Shown here piece by piece: positions 19,828-33,084 of a stretch of DNA of 64,000 nucleotides. The notes below the pieces were generated by a model that worked only from the letters and a program-made list of their open reading frames with translations, was not told the DNA's origin and ran no database searches. The DNA is from Clarkia xantiana subsp. parviflora (Eukaryota > Streptophyta > Magnoliopsida > Myrtales > Onagraceae), in the NCBI GenBank assembly GCA_036873135.1, contig JAPTYO010000011.1, positions 6,990,298-7,054,297 of the forward strand. The letters run 5' to 3'. The translations under genes were made by a program, and so were the position numbers. Positions within the stretch are counted from its first letter, which is position 1. The number at the start of each line of letters is the position of its first letter.

Positions 19828-22113
19828 ATGAGTAAGTTCACCACTTCTCTATTGCAGACTCCCTTTAATTCCGATATAGAGGATGTCTTGGACGTAGACC
19901 CGGTCTTGCCGGCAGATAGTGTTTTAGATACTGATGAGGGGATAGCTGTTGGGGTACCTCCCGCTGGAGAGACTGAGGCGTTGGTTAGGTATTATACTAA
20001 TCGCTTGGATAGATCCCTGTTTACCTTGTATGCGAGTGCTTCCGGACTCGATGCTTGTACCGAGGCTTTCTACCCCTTTGAGGTACTTCCTGATAGCAGT
20101 CTGGGAGATGCTACTCCTCCGCCTGTAGATTTATCCGTTGTGTACACATCACACGTTAGAGAGGGTTTGCGGTTTCCCTACTGTTCCGACTTGGTTGATC
20201 TTTGCAGCGGATATGGGATTTCCCCTTTAGATCTCGCGCCGAACGGGATTAGAGTATGGACTTGTTTCCGAGTGTTGCTTCACAAGCAATCCTGGCGTTA
20301 TTCTCGCACCCTCTTTCGCTGTTTCTACAAGCTTAAGAGTTCAGACTCAGCGGGATTATGCGGTGTGAAAGTTCGTTGGCCAAACTTGCAGAGCGATGGC
20401 TTTGAGGCACTTGGTCTTGGGGAAGCCAAGTGGGATCCTAGTTACCGATTGGTCACTACCGCGGATCGGTCTTCCGACCATTGGAGTCATCATTACTTCT
20501 TTGTTCATGATGCCGGGACAACTTGGGACGTCGGATAAGGAAGTGATAAAGCAGATATATCGTTGTCAACAAACGCGCGGCTTTACTTGCTCATTGCGTG
20601 CATCCGATCAAGAATTGATTGATACTGGGATCCATGTGCTCCCTTCTGCAACTTCGGTATGTTGATCACTTTTATAACTTTGTACCGTGTTGCACTGTAG
20701 GTTGGTTTGACGGAAAAAGCTCGTCTTTGCAGACGGCGGCGCTCGCAAGATTGCTTCTAGCGGGAGGATCGTTCCCCTACTTGTTTCTAGATCATCAGCG
20801 ATTTCTGGACGCGGTAAAGATAGATAGCTTTTTTGAGAGAATAATTTTCTCAGTTGGGTTGTAACTTTGTATGCTACTCGCAGGTCGTACGGCGCTTGTT
20901 ACTGACCGCGTCGTTGCTGCTCCTGACTCTTCCAAACGGTCCACCACTGGGGCGCGTTCTTCGAGCAGTTCAAAGCGTCCGAAGACTACTGTGACCGTTC
21001 CTACTCCTTCCTGCCATAAAGGGAAGGGAGTTGGCGGTAGCGAGGATGCGTTGTCTGCCCCCCGCTCGAAGGAGCGGTCCGAGGTGGAACGTTCTCTTCT
21101 TTCTGGTATAAGCTGGACACTTGATTCTGTGCCTTTATATGCTTTATTTTTGGCTTTTGTATAACGCTGCTTGGTTTACATGTAGCGATCCCGCCACTTG
21201 GACGCGCGGATTTGCTTCGTCCTTTGGACGGTGATATTTCAGATGGTAAGTGGATGCCGTACGTGGCAGGAGATGTTACTTTTCCCAAGAACTCTCAGCT
21301 GAGCATGCCTGAAGTTGGCGTGCGTGTTCTTCATCGATCTATTCCTCCTGGTGATCGAGTTGTCCGACCCTCGAGTGACGAGGAGGCACGAACATTTGTT
21401 GAGAGATCGTTATCTGGATTCACTCCAGTGAGTATCTTTTTTCCACTTTGCTATGTTCGTTGTTCCCAAACATGTATGTTTATTGTGTCCTTGTTTTCAG
21501 GTTGTTTCCGACATGGTACACATGGCCTCTTTCATGTTAGAGCTTGTTTCAGGAGAACCGTGCCATTGCTGACAAAGCTGCCACTTTGTCCAAGGAGCTT
21601 GAGGAAGCTAAGGATGAAGTGCGCCGTCTTTCATTGAAGAAGACGGATTTTGATGCTCGTTATGAGTCTGATCATGCCAGCCTTGTTCAGCTTGAATCTG
21701 AGAACGCCGCCATTGAGAAGGCAATTTCTGATAACGCAGGCAAGCACAAGGTTGCCTGTCGGGAAGTTCGTGAGGCAGAGATGAAGGCTGGCACTGAAGA
21801 GGGACTTAGCAAGTTCCCTTCTACCCCTGGATTTTATAGCGCAGTTACTACTGCTGCCACAGCGAAGGCCACTCCGATGCTCAGCGAGTTTGCTGAGGAC
21901 TTTATTCGTAGAGTGAGTATTCTTGCTCCTGGCTTTCCTTTTGACAAGTTAGGGCCATATGCGGAGTCTGCTGTTGGGCAAGTTGCCGAGTTTCGTCGCT
22001 TAGATACTGCAACATCTGAGTTTGCATTTTTGTTTGGAGAAGATGGTGGCGGCACTAATGTGCAACATCTGCCTGTTCCGCCCAGCCCTGTCAGGGATGA
22101 TGGACTTCTTTGA
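19828..22113 (+). pseudogene. Antisense five-exon gene of element B, degraded
   Basis: Homologous to the antisense gene of A throughout. Exons by comparison: 19828-20656, 20733-20813, 20884-21105, 21186-21427 and 21501-22113. Breaks relative to A: a 53-bp deletion at about 20530 after TTGGGACG, 1 bp missing in exon 2 near 20740, and 1 bp extra in GAGCTTGTTTCAG near 21547. B keeps a stretch of about a dozen codons in the coiled coil (RAIADKAATLSK) that A lacks, so A's shorter coiled coil is a derived deletion. The N-terminal transposon-type domain is otherwise well preserved. Confidence 0.8.
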
Positions 22114-24359
22114 TTTGCGTCATCTTTTCGATGTGTTGAACTCGTTTATGAGGTCGTTTGCCCCCCGGCTTCTATGTTTAGAAACTTGTTGGAGTTGTTG
22201 TTTGTGACTTGTTCGCTTTGAACTACGTCGTATGAACCTGTTTTATACACAGCAGTTTGCATGATAACTTGTTAGTAATATTTCATACCGTTATCGCTTA
22301 CTGTGTTTACTGGACGTGGATGACTAGTAGTGTAAACGTAATCCCCGCAATCGTGACAGATAGCCACTTTCTGATTCAAGATTGTTTGTACAATGCGTTG
22401 CGCATGTTGTACATCTTCCTGCATAGCTTGAAACTATATCAGTCGAAACTTGTCAAGTGATTCGCGTATAGCGACTTAACAAGTAGTATGTTTGCAATGT
22501 GTCATCTTTGCTTGAGCAAGATACTAGTTTATACCGTCTCTTAGTTCCACTCTAAGGCGACGTTGTACAAGACTCTACTTGTAAATTTTATGAATTTTAA
22601 ACAGGGTGCGCACCTGCCAGCGTGTATCAACCCGCGTTGGGGAAGCACACGTAAAAACTTTTGGGTTTTTTAAAAGGTGTTTTTTGAACCTTGAAATTCT
22701 TGTTTGATAAAATGTTTGGCAAGGTGTTTGATACATAAAATATTTTATAAAGTGTTTGACAAAATATTTGGCAAAAATATTTGTGATACATGATTCCTGC
22801 GTCCAGGGACCATGTAGCACTTTTGAGAGTATGAATTGTGATGCATGTTTTCTGTGTCCAGGAATCACGCATCACGGCTTTGAAAGTCTGTAGTGCGGCA
22901 TTGTCGTCTAGTAAGACGACTTCCGCTATAAAGGGTGCACCCATACCAGGAATTCGTAACATGGGATTGTCGTCTAAACAGAGGACATCCGTTATGCAGA
23001 GTGAACCCATAAAAGGAATTCGTACCATGGGATTGTCGTCTAAACAGAGGAGATCCGTTATGCAGAGTGAACCCATAAAAGGAATTCGTATCATGGGATT
23101 GTCGTCTAGAGAGAGGACATCCGTTATGCAGAGTGAACCCATAAAAGGAATTCGTATCATGGGATTGTCGTCTAGACAGAGGACATCCGTTATGCAGAGT
23201 GAACCCATAAAAGGAATTCGTATCATGGGATTATTGTCTAAACAGAGGACATGCGTTACGCAGAGTGAACCCATAAATGGAATTCGTATTATGGGATTGT
23301 CGTCTAAACAGAGGACATCCGTTACGCAGAGTGAACCCATAAAAGGAATTCGTATCATGGGATTATCGTCTAAACAGAGGACATCCGTTACGCAGAGTGA
23401 ACCCATAAAAGGAATTCGTATCATGGGATTGTCGTCTAAACAGAGGACATCCGTCACGTAGAGTGAACCCATAAAAGGAATTTGTATCATGGGATTGTCG
23501 TCTAAACAGAGGACATCCGTTATGCAGAGTGAACTCGTAAAAGGAATTCGTATCATGGGATTGTCGTCTAGACAGAGGACATCCGTTATGCAGGGTGATT
23601 AGCCCGTTATCGTATTTGCCCATCCTGTTCTGATTCCAGGGAATGGCTATGAACGTGAGGATTTGTCTCTATCCTTGACATACTATTTTGTGGGTAGGCC
23701 TTGGTGTTAATCCAAGATATTGCTTGTGGTTGACGCCTGTGAATAGTTGTCGTTTTGATAGTAGGTCTTGGTGTTAATCCAAGATATTGCTTATAGATGA
23801 CAGCTTCTTGAATAGTCGTCACCTTGAGCAAAGGATTGCTATAAGTTCCTTTTTTGTAGGTATTCCGCAAGTTGTCCTTGCGTCATATAAGTTGGTTGTG
23901 GGTATAGCGCCATTGCTTTGTGTTGCCGGCGCCTTCTTGAGATAGATGCCAACTTAGAAGAAATAAACTCCTTTTTGGTGTAGGTATGCAAATATCTTTC
24001 ATTATGTGTATTTGCAATATGCTGTCTTTGATAGTGTCTTGGGATTAACTCCAAGTGTTTGGCTTTATGATGATGTCTTTTTTATGTGGTCATCCATTTG
24101 TTGTTGATGATAAACGTTGTCATAACGTATGCTAGATTTTGCTTGCACGTGGCATGATTTCTTGGATTATTGATGTAGATAATAAGCGCGTAGTTTAATT
24201 GTCTTCGCGTTTTAATCCAAAAAATATCGTGCAAGAGATAGATGTGTACCTACAAATGTAGATTGACTTTATTAGATACTTGCGTGTATTTACATTGATT
24301 ATACTAGAAGTACTAGAATGCGCAAAGTAATCTAAAAGATAGTTGTTTCTCCCGTTTCA
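22114..24359. repeat. Convergent intergenic region of element B with a 66-bp minisatellite
   Basis: Between the two convergent gene ends. A segment near 22500-22650 is the single-copy counterpart of A's duplicated block. From about 22925 to 23590 a 66-bp unit (GTGAACCCATAAAAGGAATT...GGACATCCGTTATGCA) is repeated about ten times. The in-frame period yields long ORFs on both strands that are repeat artefacts. The rest is AT-rich with no gene. Confidence 0.88.
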
Positions 24360-27300
24360 TTATGACTGGTTTGATGACGATGTCGCGTAGTTGGTTGCAA
24401 CAAATCGCCTCAATGCACCTAGCGTGATGCATTCTTCAATTTCCCAGTTTAATGGTGGACACATGTTTGTGTTGTGCCCCCAAGTTTTATGGTACTTGCA
24501 CCATTCTCTGATGTTGTTGCCCAAGAAAGCTGTCTCCGGGACAAGCGGACTTGGGAGCTTGTTTTCCAGCAGGTTGACGTAAATGTCTTCGGCCACCGTG
24601 TTTAGCGGTGTGAAGATGTTGTCGATATCAAAGCTTGCGTCTTCCTGGTTGTTCGTTTCTGCTTGAACTCCTTTGTCCCAATTGAGGGGTGTACCCCACC
24701 TCAGTTCTTGCTCGCATAAGACTGCTGTCTCCAGCTTATCCTTTAGATCCGCCATGGTTTTTGTTGTTTGCCATCCATGAGTTCGTCCAAAGAGAAGGAA
24801 AGATTTGGCGTTCATGTTTGCATAGAACACGCTTATCACTTCTTCTCTTGTTGCTTTCGCGGTTGAGGCGTTGGAGGCAAATCTGATGAAGTATTCCGTG
24901 ATTGGCTCGTCTTCTCCCTGCTTAACGAGCCAAATCTGGTGCCATGGTGAGAACTGGATGCTTCCCTGTTGGTTCCAAACTGTAACAGCTTGTTCCATCA
25001 ATTGCTTCTTTCTTTCATCAACAACTTTCTGCCTCTTGAAGGAATTTATCAAGGCCACATGGTATTGGTGCTTTGCTCTCAAGGCATTGACGTAACAACG
25101 TCTTACGGTTATCTGATCGACGAGCACTTCCCCAATCCCATGTTCTGTTGGGAACTTCATCTTTTGGTGGACGGTGGAGGGCACGATCACATAGGGATTG
25201 ATCGTTGTTCGTCCCAAGATTCCGTTGTAGGCTCCGAGGGATTCTACAACTACGAAAGTGACGTTGATATGCAATGCTCTCCACCCCTGGCCAAGGATGA
25301 CAGGAAGTGTGATTGTACCCAAGGGTTGTGTAGCTGCTCCTGCGAAGCTGACTAAAGAGAAGGTTCCTGGGGACAAGTCCTTGACAGATTTTCCTAGTTG
25401 CTCCAGGACTCTGACATGTAGAATGTCAGCAGAACTTCCACCATCCACAAGAATTCTTTTCACATCGTACCCGTCAATGTCCATGGTAATGACTAAAGCA
25501 TCATCGTCGGGGTAAACGATATGCTTTAAGTCTTCCCTGGAAAATTGGATGACTGTGTCTTCTTGTTCATGTTGTTTTCGCTTTCCGTACTTCGGTAGTG
25601 TTGCTGCTTGGGATGCATAAATGTCCAGAGCATTAGATACTTGTCCTCCGGCGGCAGGCCCTCCGTGTATGACGTTGATTACACCTCGCTTGGGTGGCGG
25701 AGGGTTGTCATTGACCTTCTCTTTTCCCTTGTTTCCTCTTTTTGACGACTCTGGTTGAGCCTTTCTCGAGGGGTTGTTGCCCTGATCAACAAATTGCTTC
25801 AATTCGCCCTTGAGGACGAAGTTGTTGATTCGGAAGCGTAGACTGACGCAGCTATCGGTCTCATGGCCGAAGACTTCGTGGTTTTCACACCACTTGTCCT
25901 TGTCTCTTCCCAATGGGCCTTTCCTGAAGTTGTTTGGCTCCTTCCACATATTCGCGTCTTTCATTTCTTTCAAAATTACAGACAGCGGGGCATTCAGAGG
26001 GTTGCAGTCGGCATGATTTACTTCCTTTGGCTTCTGAAAATCCCCTTGGAAAGGTCTTTTTGGCTGAGGTTGCCAATGTCTTCCTTGTTGACCACTTGAA
26101 TGTGGTTTTGGTTGGTTCTATTTTGGATTATCTTTCGCCTTTGCTGCAGCGATTTTTGCCTTGTTCTGGCTTCTGAATCTTTCAAGGTCTATGTACTCCT
26201 TGACTGTTGCGGCTAATTCTTCCATGGATTCCGCTGGGCGCTTTGCCATTTTCTCAGCTAGGGCATTGCCTCTTCGAACGATTTCTCCTTCGGTCAGGTT
26301 CCCCTGAATGTCAGAAATGTTCTGATTGAAGCGGACGTAGTAGTCGGCCAGGGACTCTTCGTTTTTTTGTTGGACGTCGTCCAAAGCGTTTGCCCCTTTT
26401 AACAACGTGCGCTCGCCCATGTACCGTTGAATGAACTTGGCCTTTAGGTCCGCCCATGAAGTAATACTTCCGCATGGCAGTGAGAAGAACCAGTGCGCTG
26501 CAGACCCGGCAAGAGTTTGTGAAAACGTCATTGCGAAATGATGCGGGTTCTTTGTTCTGCCTAGCAGAGAGGCCTCGTGCTTTTGCACATGTTCAATTGG
26601 GTCTCCTTTTCCACGGTAGGGGTCACCTCCAATTTGATACAGTGCGTCTGGGACGCGACTGTTCACCAAATGGTCAGCGAATGGGTGAGACGCCCTTTCT
26701 TCAAGAGCGTGCATTCCCTTCATTTTTGCCTCCTTCATCTTCTTCTCCACCATTTATTCTAACATCTCGGCGATAAATCCTTTTACCGGTTCAGCATAAC
26801 CTGTTGAAGGATTTTGCTGACCATTGTTGCGGTAGATGTCAGATTGATCCCTGCTTGTGGCCTGACAAGGATCGTCTCTTGTTGGTTGCTGTGGGTGGTA
26901 GAATGGGGGCTGCCTTTCGTTCCTCCATTGTTGGGCTCCTTGGAAAGGAGTGTATGACCGTGCAGGTTCATATCTTGCTTGTTGGTGTCCGCCCTGGAAA
27001 GGATTGCCATAGCGAGTAGTGTCTTGCGACATCTCTCTTGCTGGCGCAGCATACTGTTGGTTGGCCGGAGGTGGCTGAGCTGCGTATCCTTGGTTTTTTA
27101 GAGACTCGTGGAATGCGAGTAACTCTTCCAGCGCTGCCATCATTTCTGGAGTAACGGTGGGCATCGGGTTTGCCCCCGGTCTTTGTTCGCCTTGCGGCAT
27201 CTCCGTTTGGGATTCATCCTCGTGCATTTCTGGCTCGAAACCAGGTGGATGTGCGTGGTGTTTGTCTTTTGGCTCTCTGTGCTGTGCGTTGGGCACATTG

Positions 27301-27473
27301 TCAGTCGGTATGGATGAAGCTACGGAAGTAGCTCTTGGGATGTGGGAGGGTCCCGACTGGCTCCCAGCTGGAGCTTGGCCTCTTGCTCTTTTGTTTGCCG
27401 GGGATTTCCTGGGACGCCCTGGCCTTTTCCTTGGGTTTTTCACCTCTTCGGGAGGGTTGTGATCACTCATCAT
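24360..27473 (-). pseudogene. gag: Gag-protease-Gag' polyprotein of element B, two in-frame stops
   Basis: One reading frame from the ATG at 27473 to 24360. It is interrupted by TAA at 26754-26756 (just after the AEMLE motif) and TAG at 26118-26120 (after KDNPK). A 24-bp deletion near 26276 removes eight residues of the first Gag domain. It is otherwise collinear with A: GRPRK AT-hook-like motif, Pro/Gln linker, Gag domain, CHHC knuckle, VDGGSS protease, second Gag-like module and second CHHC knuckle. No reverse transcriptase follows. Confidence 0.88.
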
Positions 27474-27499
27474 GATTTCTGCGGTACGGTAGCTTGTTG

Positions 27500-27522
27500 T
27501 TCGAATCGCTCAGACGGCGCCA
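27500..27522 (-). promoter_or_regulatory. Element B primer-binding site, tRNA-Asp-like
   Basis: Same layout as A: complement TTCGAAT, 16 nt, then CCA end, one nt from the LTR. Two bases between the T-loop-like part and ACGGCGCCA differ from A. Confidence 0.7.
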
Positions 27523-27523
27523 A

Positions 27524-28355
27524 TGTTGCGTCCGGATTGAACAAGGTCGCGAGGATGCGTCTGTGGTTGTGCGGGCTGTGATCCTTCTGTCGGAGGTTGA
27601 GCCACTAACGAGTGTTCAGACTTGCTCCCGTATGAGGATTATGTCACGGTATGGCTGTGACTCGGCAAGGTTGTGACCCGGCAAGGTTGTGTCTCAGCAA
27701 GGTTGTGACCCGGCAAGGTTGTGACCCGGCAAGGTTGTGTCTCATACGCCAGATCCTGCACCAAGGACCAATGCTAGCACGGAGAGGGAAGGGGGTGGTG
27801 CTAGCGGAGCCCTCTCCGATGCTTAAGTCACTATAAGGGCAAAAAGGTAATTTCTAGAGAGAGAGAATTTCTAGAGAGAAGTCAGAGCTCAAAATACCAA
27901 AGTTGGGCAAATGAGAGAGTGTGTGAAAATGGGTGGCCAAGACCTCCTATTTATAGGCTTTCTTGGGACAGGACCCGGTTTTAGAGCGGTTTGATGACGG
28001 TTCAAGATCATGCGGTAACCGTCATCCATATTGGTAATGTGCGAACTTGACTTCTCTACACGCAACGGTAATCGCGGATACGGTAGTCGCGCGATACCCA
28101 TAAGGTAATCCGGACCTCGTCGAATTTGGGCAATTCAGCGAGGTCCGGATTGCCGCGCAACCTGGACGTCCGGGTTGCAATGCAATCCGGACCTCCGGAT
28201 TGCTATGCAACCCGGAGGTCCGGTCCGGACGCGCATAAAGGCGCTTCCGGACCGTTTTGATACCGTGGGAGATGTTCTTAAACCGAGATATAATTTCGAC
28301 ACGTTTACGAGGCCCGAAATGTAAACACGAACCCGAATTGGACATTTATCCATCA
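27524..28355 (-). repeat. Element B right LTR
   Basis: 832 bp, TGTTGCG...CCATCA, with the sense TATA box at 27946-27957. It contains CCGGA palindromic modules absent from the left LTR. Confidence 0.92.
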
Positions 28356-28735
28356 CTGCCCATTTTGCTCAATTCCTCTTGAAATGCCCTACTGATGAAT
28401 TATGTGCCCACTGTCGATATCATCAACTATTACTATTGGAAACCTAAATGTATTTTTATTCTACTTATTTACTAATCTTCATAAATATTTAGATAATATA
28501 CAATTAGCATTCAACAAATATATAATAATGTTATTACAGATGGTTGTGCAAAAGCACAATATGCACCTTAAATGAAAATCAAGTTCACGTTGTTATTATT
28601 CCTATTTGCCATTTGCCATGTTAATATTAATTAATTAATGTTCTCTGTTAATACTAGATCATAAAATATATTAATTGGTGTGTATAGATTTATTAACGGT
28701 GGTTGCACGTGCAACCCACGTGTAGAGATCACTAG

Positions 28736-29762
28736 TATTTATAAAAATTGAAGTGTATAAGAAGTTGTATTTCTACAATATGCACTTTATGCAAACATTA
28801 TTTTTATTAATGTCATTTATATGTGTTCATATACTTTTATTTCGTCCTTATTATAAAGAATATGGGTAGTCCGCAAAATTAATAAAGTAATAAAATGCAT
28901 AATGTGTTACAATATATACAAAGTATATCTCATACAGATTATGAAATTAACACATTCCAGGTAAACTTGAAGTTTAGTGCCAGCATCAGCATGATTGATT
29001 TTACATTATGGTAAAATAGAAGCTTACTGATGCATAAAGGTAAGTCAGAAGTTTACCTTATAATACGATATTCTGCAATGAGTTCTCTCTTTTATTTCAC
29101 AACATTGTTGAATTAAAAAATTAGAATATATATATATATAAATTAAAAAATTGTTAAGTAGATATTAGGAATATAAAATAGATGGCTCAATTACTCGAAC
29201 ATATGGTCAAGTTTGTTAAGCTGGGGTTATTCGTAGTATTTTTTACATTCTACTTAATTATTAACTTTTTATATTAATGATAAACAAAATTACATCTGTA
29301 AATTTTTCAGTTTTTATTTTAACGTTTTATTTTTCGAAGAAAAAAGTGTGATTTTTAATATATTATTTGTAATATTTATTTTCCATGAGGCGTTGACATG
29401 GCTTGTTTAATTGTTGTCACATAAGCAAATCCAGCTACATCAGAGAAGGAGGATGAGCTAGACATTGATGAAAATTAAGGTCAAATTGGACCGTATCGAA
29501 GGATACTACTTTTAATTAACGACTTCATGAGAGATTTCTATGTCTATAAGTTTGAGGTTTGCTGTTGGGATAAATTCTTGTAAACACAAAATATAATAAA
29601 AATAATAAAACATAAGGAATATTATTTCAACGAATGGAAGCTTTGTGTAACAAATTATTTAAAAAAAAATAACAAATTATATTTGCTTGCGAGGTCCGAC
29701 ATTTCAGTCTTGGACATGCTACGCGTGATCTGTAGCTTTAACTACATGCAAGAACCATCTAT
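28736..29762. other. AT-rich spacer downstream of PR-1 copy 2
   Basis: Non-coding counterpart of 822-2612 without the foldback insertion. It contains the undisturbed empty sites for the foldback element (near 28995) and for element A (TTTGCTTGCGAGG near 29690). Confidence 0.8.
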
Positions 29763-30314
29763 CTAGAAGGGTTTCTCCCCTAACGTGTTTCCACGAGGAT
29801 AGTAATTGCAAAGAACAAAGGATGTTCCTTTTTCAGTAAGACACGGAGCCGTGTAACATCCGACAGACGTCGTTTTAGACCATATTACTTTGGTATATTG
29901 AAAGCAGTTGAGGCTAACTCTTATTGTATAGTTTGTCCCGTGCGTACACTTTTTTTGTTCATCCACCCAGGTTTGCACAATTGTAGATGTATTTTCCGGC
30001 GCAACGGCCTTACCATAATTCTGACCATAAGTATCCTCAATATTGCAATCAAGCAGCGATTTGCATTGTTTCGCCACCTCGGTGGCACAACTCTGTGCAT
30101 AGCTTGCCAAGGTGTCGTTCCAAACAAGTGGGGCCACTCCAACCATTTTTCGGGCTGCATTTTGACTATCCAAGTATGTTTGGGGTAGGACTTGGGATGA
30201 TGAGGATGCTCCTGAGGAGTCTGGTGTAACATTAAAAGGCGAGGCCGAGCTCATTACTAATAACGATTTCACTAAGAAAATAATGAATGCATGGAGGAGG
30301 TCACCGCGAGCCAT
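29763..30314 (-). CDS. PR-1-like secreted CAP protein, copy 2
   Basis: Intact 183-aa single-exon copy. It differs from copy 1 at position 27 (F for I), 45 (Q for K), 73 (A for V) and 103 (A for I). Signal peptide, eight CAP-domain cysteines, the Q98/Q139 cavity substitutions and the C-terminal PRGNTLGEKPF are all the same. Encoded protein is the same as copies 5 and 6. Secretion is expected; molecular function is unknown. Confidence 0.9.
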   Translation of the reverse strand: MARGDLLHAFIIFLVKSLLVMSSASPFNVTPDSSGASSSSQVLPQTYLDSQNAARKMVGVAPLVWNDTLASYAQSCATEVAKQCKSLLDCNIEDTYGQNYGKAVAPENTSTIVQTWVDEQKKCTHGTNYTIRVSLNCFQYTKVIWSKTTSVGCYTAPCLTEKGTSFVLCNYYPRGNTLGEKPF

Positions 30315-30992
30315 TTTTATTTGAATGTTATTTCTAAATGAATTATGTTTGATCTGGGATGCACATTAGTTGATATTTATAAGCAACACTAATAGTGAAT
30401 GAAATGGTCAACTTGCTTAAATTAGTTGTGGTTATCCGTGCTTACTCAAATATTAGCAAACGAGATCAACGGTTTTAAAATGATTGTGCTAATTTAATTA
30501 TTTTCAAATACGAAATTAGATGATATTCATTGATGGTTCATGGGTCTCTGAAAAATGACCTTTGGTTTATGGTCATTGCATGATAGTAATTTTTCGGCTA
30601 AAAAAAGAAAGAAAGAAAACATTAATATGAATCAGTCATTAAGTTAATCATACCATAAATAATTGATAAATTTTATTAACATTCTAAAAGTTGTATAAAA
30701 TAAAAAAAGTAATGCCTCATGACAGTAAACTAATATAATTAATATTTAGCGAAAAAAAAGGTAACATAATTTAATGGAAAATAAGGGAAAAAAATTGTGA
30801 AAGTAATTAAAAGAAGGCAAATCACATTGATTTTTTTTTTTGGTAACGACATCAAAAAATTATTGTTGTTGAATAATACTAAATATCTGATTTTTACAAC
30901 GGATGAAATTAAATAATACAAATATATAAATATATTATTTAAAATACGAACGTAGTTTTTCCAATATTAATTTCCATTTTTTAATCAAATAA
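30315..30992 (-). promoter_or_regulatory. Upstream region of PR-1 copy 2 with TATA box
   Basis: TATAAATA on the gene strand at 30374-30381, 60 nt from the ATG. Otherwise AT-rich and non-coding, ending at the Helitron-like 5' end. Confidence 0.7.
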
Positions 30993-32290
30993 TCTCTCTA
31001 TATTTAAAAAAATCCCTGTTAATAGGGTGGGGGGGATAAAAAACTCTTTGATTCTAGGGGAATGCCGAGAATTTGTTGGGTGGAGGCGCAAGAATTCGTT
31101 GATTCAGAAAAATACCGAAGAACTGACGCAGAGTTGAGGAAAACCTCGATTTTTCATTAATAATCTAAAAAACTGAATGCAAAATTCGTCTAGCATAGTT
31201 TAAATAGCTAAAGAGAAAACCCTAATTCTAAGATATATATATGAAATTAATTAATAAGTACAAACATAACTAAAAAATTGCAATAAGACCCAAAAAAACA
31301 CAAAACTGCAAATTTAACCCTCTAAACGATGGAATTTGGCCTCCAAACGTTGGATTCCCGGGTAATGGATCTGTATTAGAATGTCTTTTCCGCATGAAAA
31401 ACTCTATTCGTTTGCCAAAATCCGACACTTGAAAGTTCGGGGACGAAAATCGCAGAATTAATCAATTCCAGCCGCATCAGTAAGCCTCAGAGATGAGATT
31501 TCTTAATTTTGTATGGAATTCACATCCTTATGACATTGATCTTGCTGGCCAAATATACTCTCATTAACTGTCATAACAACATCAACGATTTTACCATTTT
31601 GCCTTCAACAATGTGAATTGCACTATCCTTTTATCATGCATATATTCAATGGCCTGGGTTTGTGAAATAAGTGCAATAATGTTACCATTTGTCTCAAATT
31701 TATATCCTATAGGGCATGGCTTGCCCTGGATGTATATTTCATTTGTCATATATTTTACAACAGATTTCTCATTTTAATCCTTTAATTATTTCCACTTGAA
31801 TATTTTAGTAGGTTAATACTAGAAGAAGAAGGAGGAGAAGAAGAAGAAGAAGAAGAGAGTACTATTCAGAAGTATTGTTACCTTCTTTCTTATTGAATCA
31901 TCGAGATACCAATGGTATTTCTTATGCAGAAATCGATAATCACATTTCAGACTTCAACGACATGATGGAAGGTTTTGAGTTAAATTTTTTTATCATGCTA
32001 TTCTTTAAATAATATGCTATTCTAGTTCATTATCTTTAAAGTTTCGGTTGATTTTTCATTTTACTGTGTCATAGGGAGAGCTCTCTTTTTGAAGTTACAC
32101 AAAGTGTGCCAAGAATTGGAGAAACTTCTCCCCGAAGAAATCTCGAAACATCGGTGTTAACGTAATGAGGACAAATCACTAATTAAATTTCAACAACATG
32201 ACATTACTGATGAAATAAATGAAAATTATTTAGGAGTGAGTTGCCACGAGGAAAATCCAACTGAAAATTCTTGAAATGATCAAAGGAATA

Positions 32291-33042
32291 TGTTTCGACC
32301 AAGTTAACGCGGGCGGTCCGCTGAGTAACTTGTCGATGTCTCTAGGTGGGGTGTGAGTCTGTTAGGGCCAAGTCCGTCTCTCTAAGATCGTGCACGGGCC
32401 CTTGTCTTCAGAATCGCGCTGAGTCCTCCGGGCTCTCTCGCTAACTGCTCTTCCGTACCTGCGAGAGGAGCATTACCAAGCAACACCCATGGAGAGGGGG
32501 GGGGGGGTGCTTGGTGCGCTCGCTCCGACGATCAACATCAGACAGTTTCTAGAGAGAGAGAGAGTTTAGAGAGAGGTCAGAGCTTTTCTTGATTCTCACC
32601 CCAAAAGTGACTTGAAAATGTTTACCCCCAAGGTGGCTATTTATAGGCAACCTTGGACCGTAAACCGGTTTTGACCCGGTTCAATGTGGAAATGTGAACC
32701 GGGATGCAGGGGAGAGCTTTGGGAAAAGGACTCTGACGCGCGTCTCAGGCGGCTGTCACGAGCGGGACGCGCGCGCCTTTGAAACATAGGTCTCGGACAC
32801 ATAGGAGTTAGTTAAAAATCGGGTCTCCTATACATTCGAGACGAAATGGGGGGTGTGCGCGACACCCCCCGGGTGTTAAGCTTACTTGGAATTTTCTGGG
32901 TAAGCCCCCGGGGGTGCCGGGCAAGTTCGCGACTTGCCCGGTTTCCCCCGGTTAGCTCGAAATCGGGTTTCGTAAAGGGTCTCGCGCGTGTATGAGGTCC
33001 GAATAATTTAAAACCGAGCCCGAATCATGCGTATATCCATCA
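32291..33042 (-). repeat. Element C left LTR
   Basis: 752 bp with the sense TATA box GCCTATAAATAGCC at about 32635-32648. It contains hairpin-prone GTGTGCGCGACAC and GGGGGTGCCGGGCAAGT segments. Confidence 0.93.
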
Positions 33043-33084
33043 CTTGCCCCCGAGTTAAATAATGGCTTGTCCTTTATTTAACTC
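33043..33084 (-). promoter_or_regulatory. Element C polypurine tract and stem-loop
   Basis: Sense GGGGGCAAG (33043-33051) abuts the LTR. The stem is 11 bp here (GAGTTAAATAA/TTATTTAACTC, 33052-33084). Compared with A, pairs C-G and G-C become T-A and A-T on both sides of the stem. Confidence 0.78.

Larger units (their letters stand above)
17157..28355 (-). mobile_element. LTR retroelement B (same family as A)
   Basis: LTRs at 17157-17911 and 27524-28355. It is inserted in the unit's ACATATA|CTGCC site. The right duplication is CTGCC (28356-28360) and the left reads GTGTC, so the duplication has diverged. The order of parts is the same as in A. Both genes are broken and the left LTR end has mutated from CA to CC, which suggests it is older than A or C. 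Confidence 0.93.
15349..28735 (+). mobile_element. Helitron-like element, unit 1/2, split by element B
   Basis: Starts TCTCTCTATATTT preceded by A (15348). Ends at the 16-nt palindrome and CTAG (28732-28735) followed by T, consistent with insertion between A and T. Without element B and its target duplication it is about 2.18 kb. It contains a poly-G run, a (GAA)n microsatellite and a two-exon gene-like fragment, but no Rep/helicase. The end definition is by motif only. Confidence 0.45.

Noticed and set aside
19317..20538. Long ORFs of repeating LIRALM / NARIKV / DTRVNF type
   Set aside because: They run through the 18/36-bp minisatellite in all frames. The only real coding sequence here starts at the ATG at 19828.
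22627..23556. 309-codon ORF with perfect internal repeats (and 207 codons on the other strand)
   Set aside because: A product of a 66-bp minisatellite whose period is a multiple of three; both strands stay open for the same reason.
22925..23590. Regular short direct repeats resembling a CRISPR array
   Set aside because: The whole 66-bp period is conserved, with no unique spacers, in a plant retroelement. It is a minisatellite.
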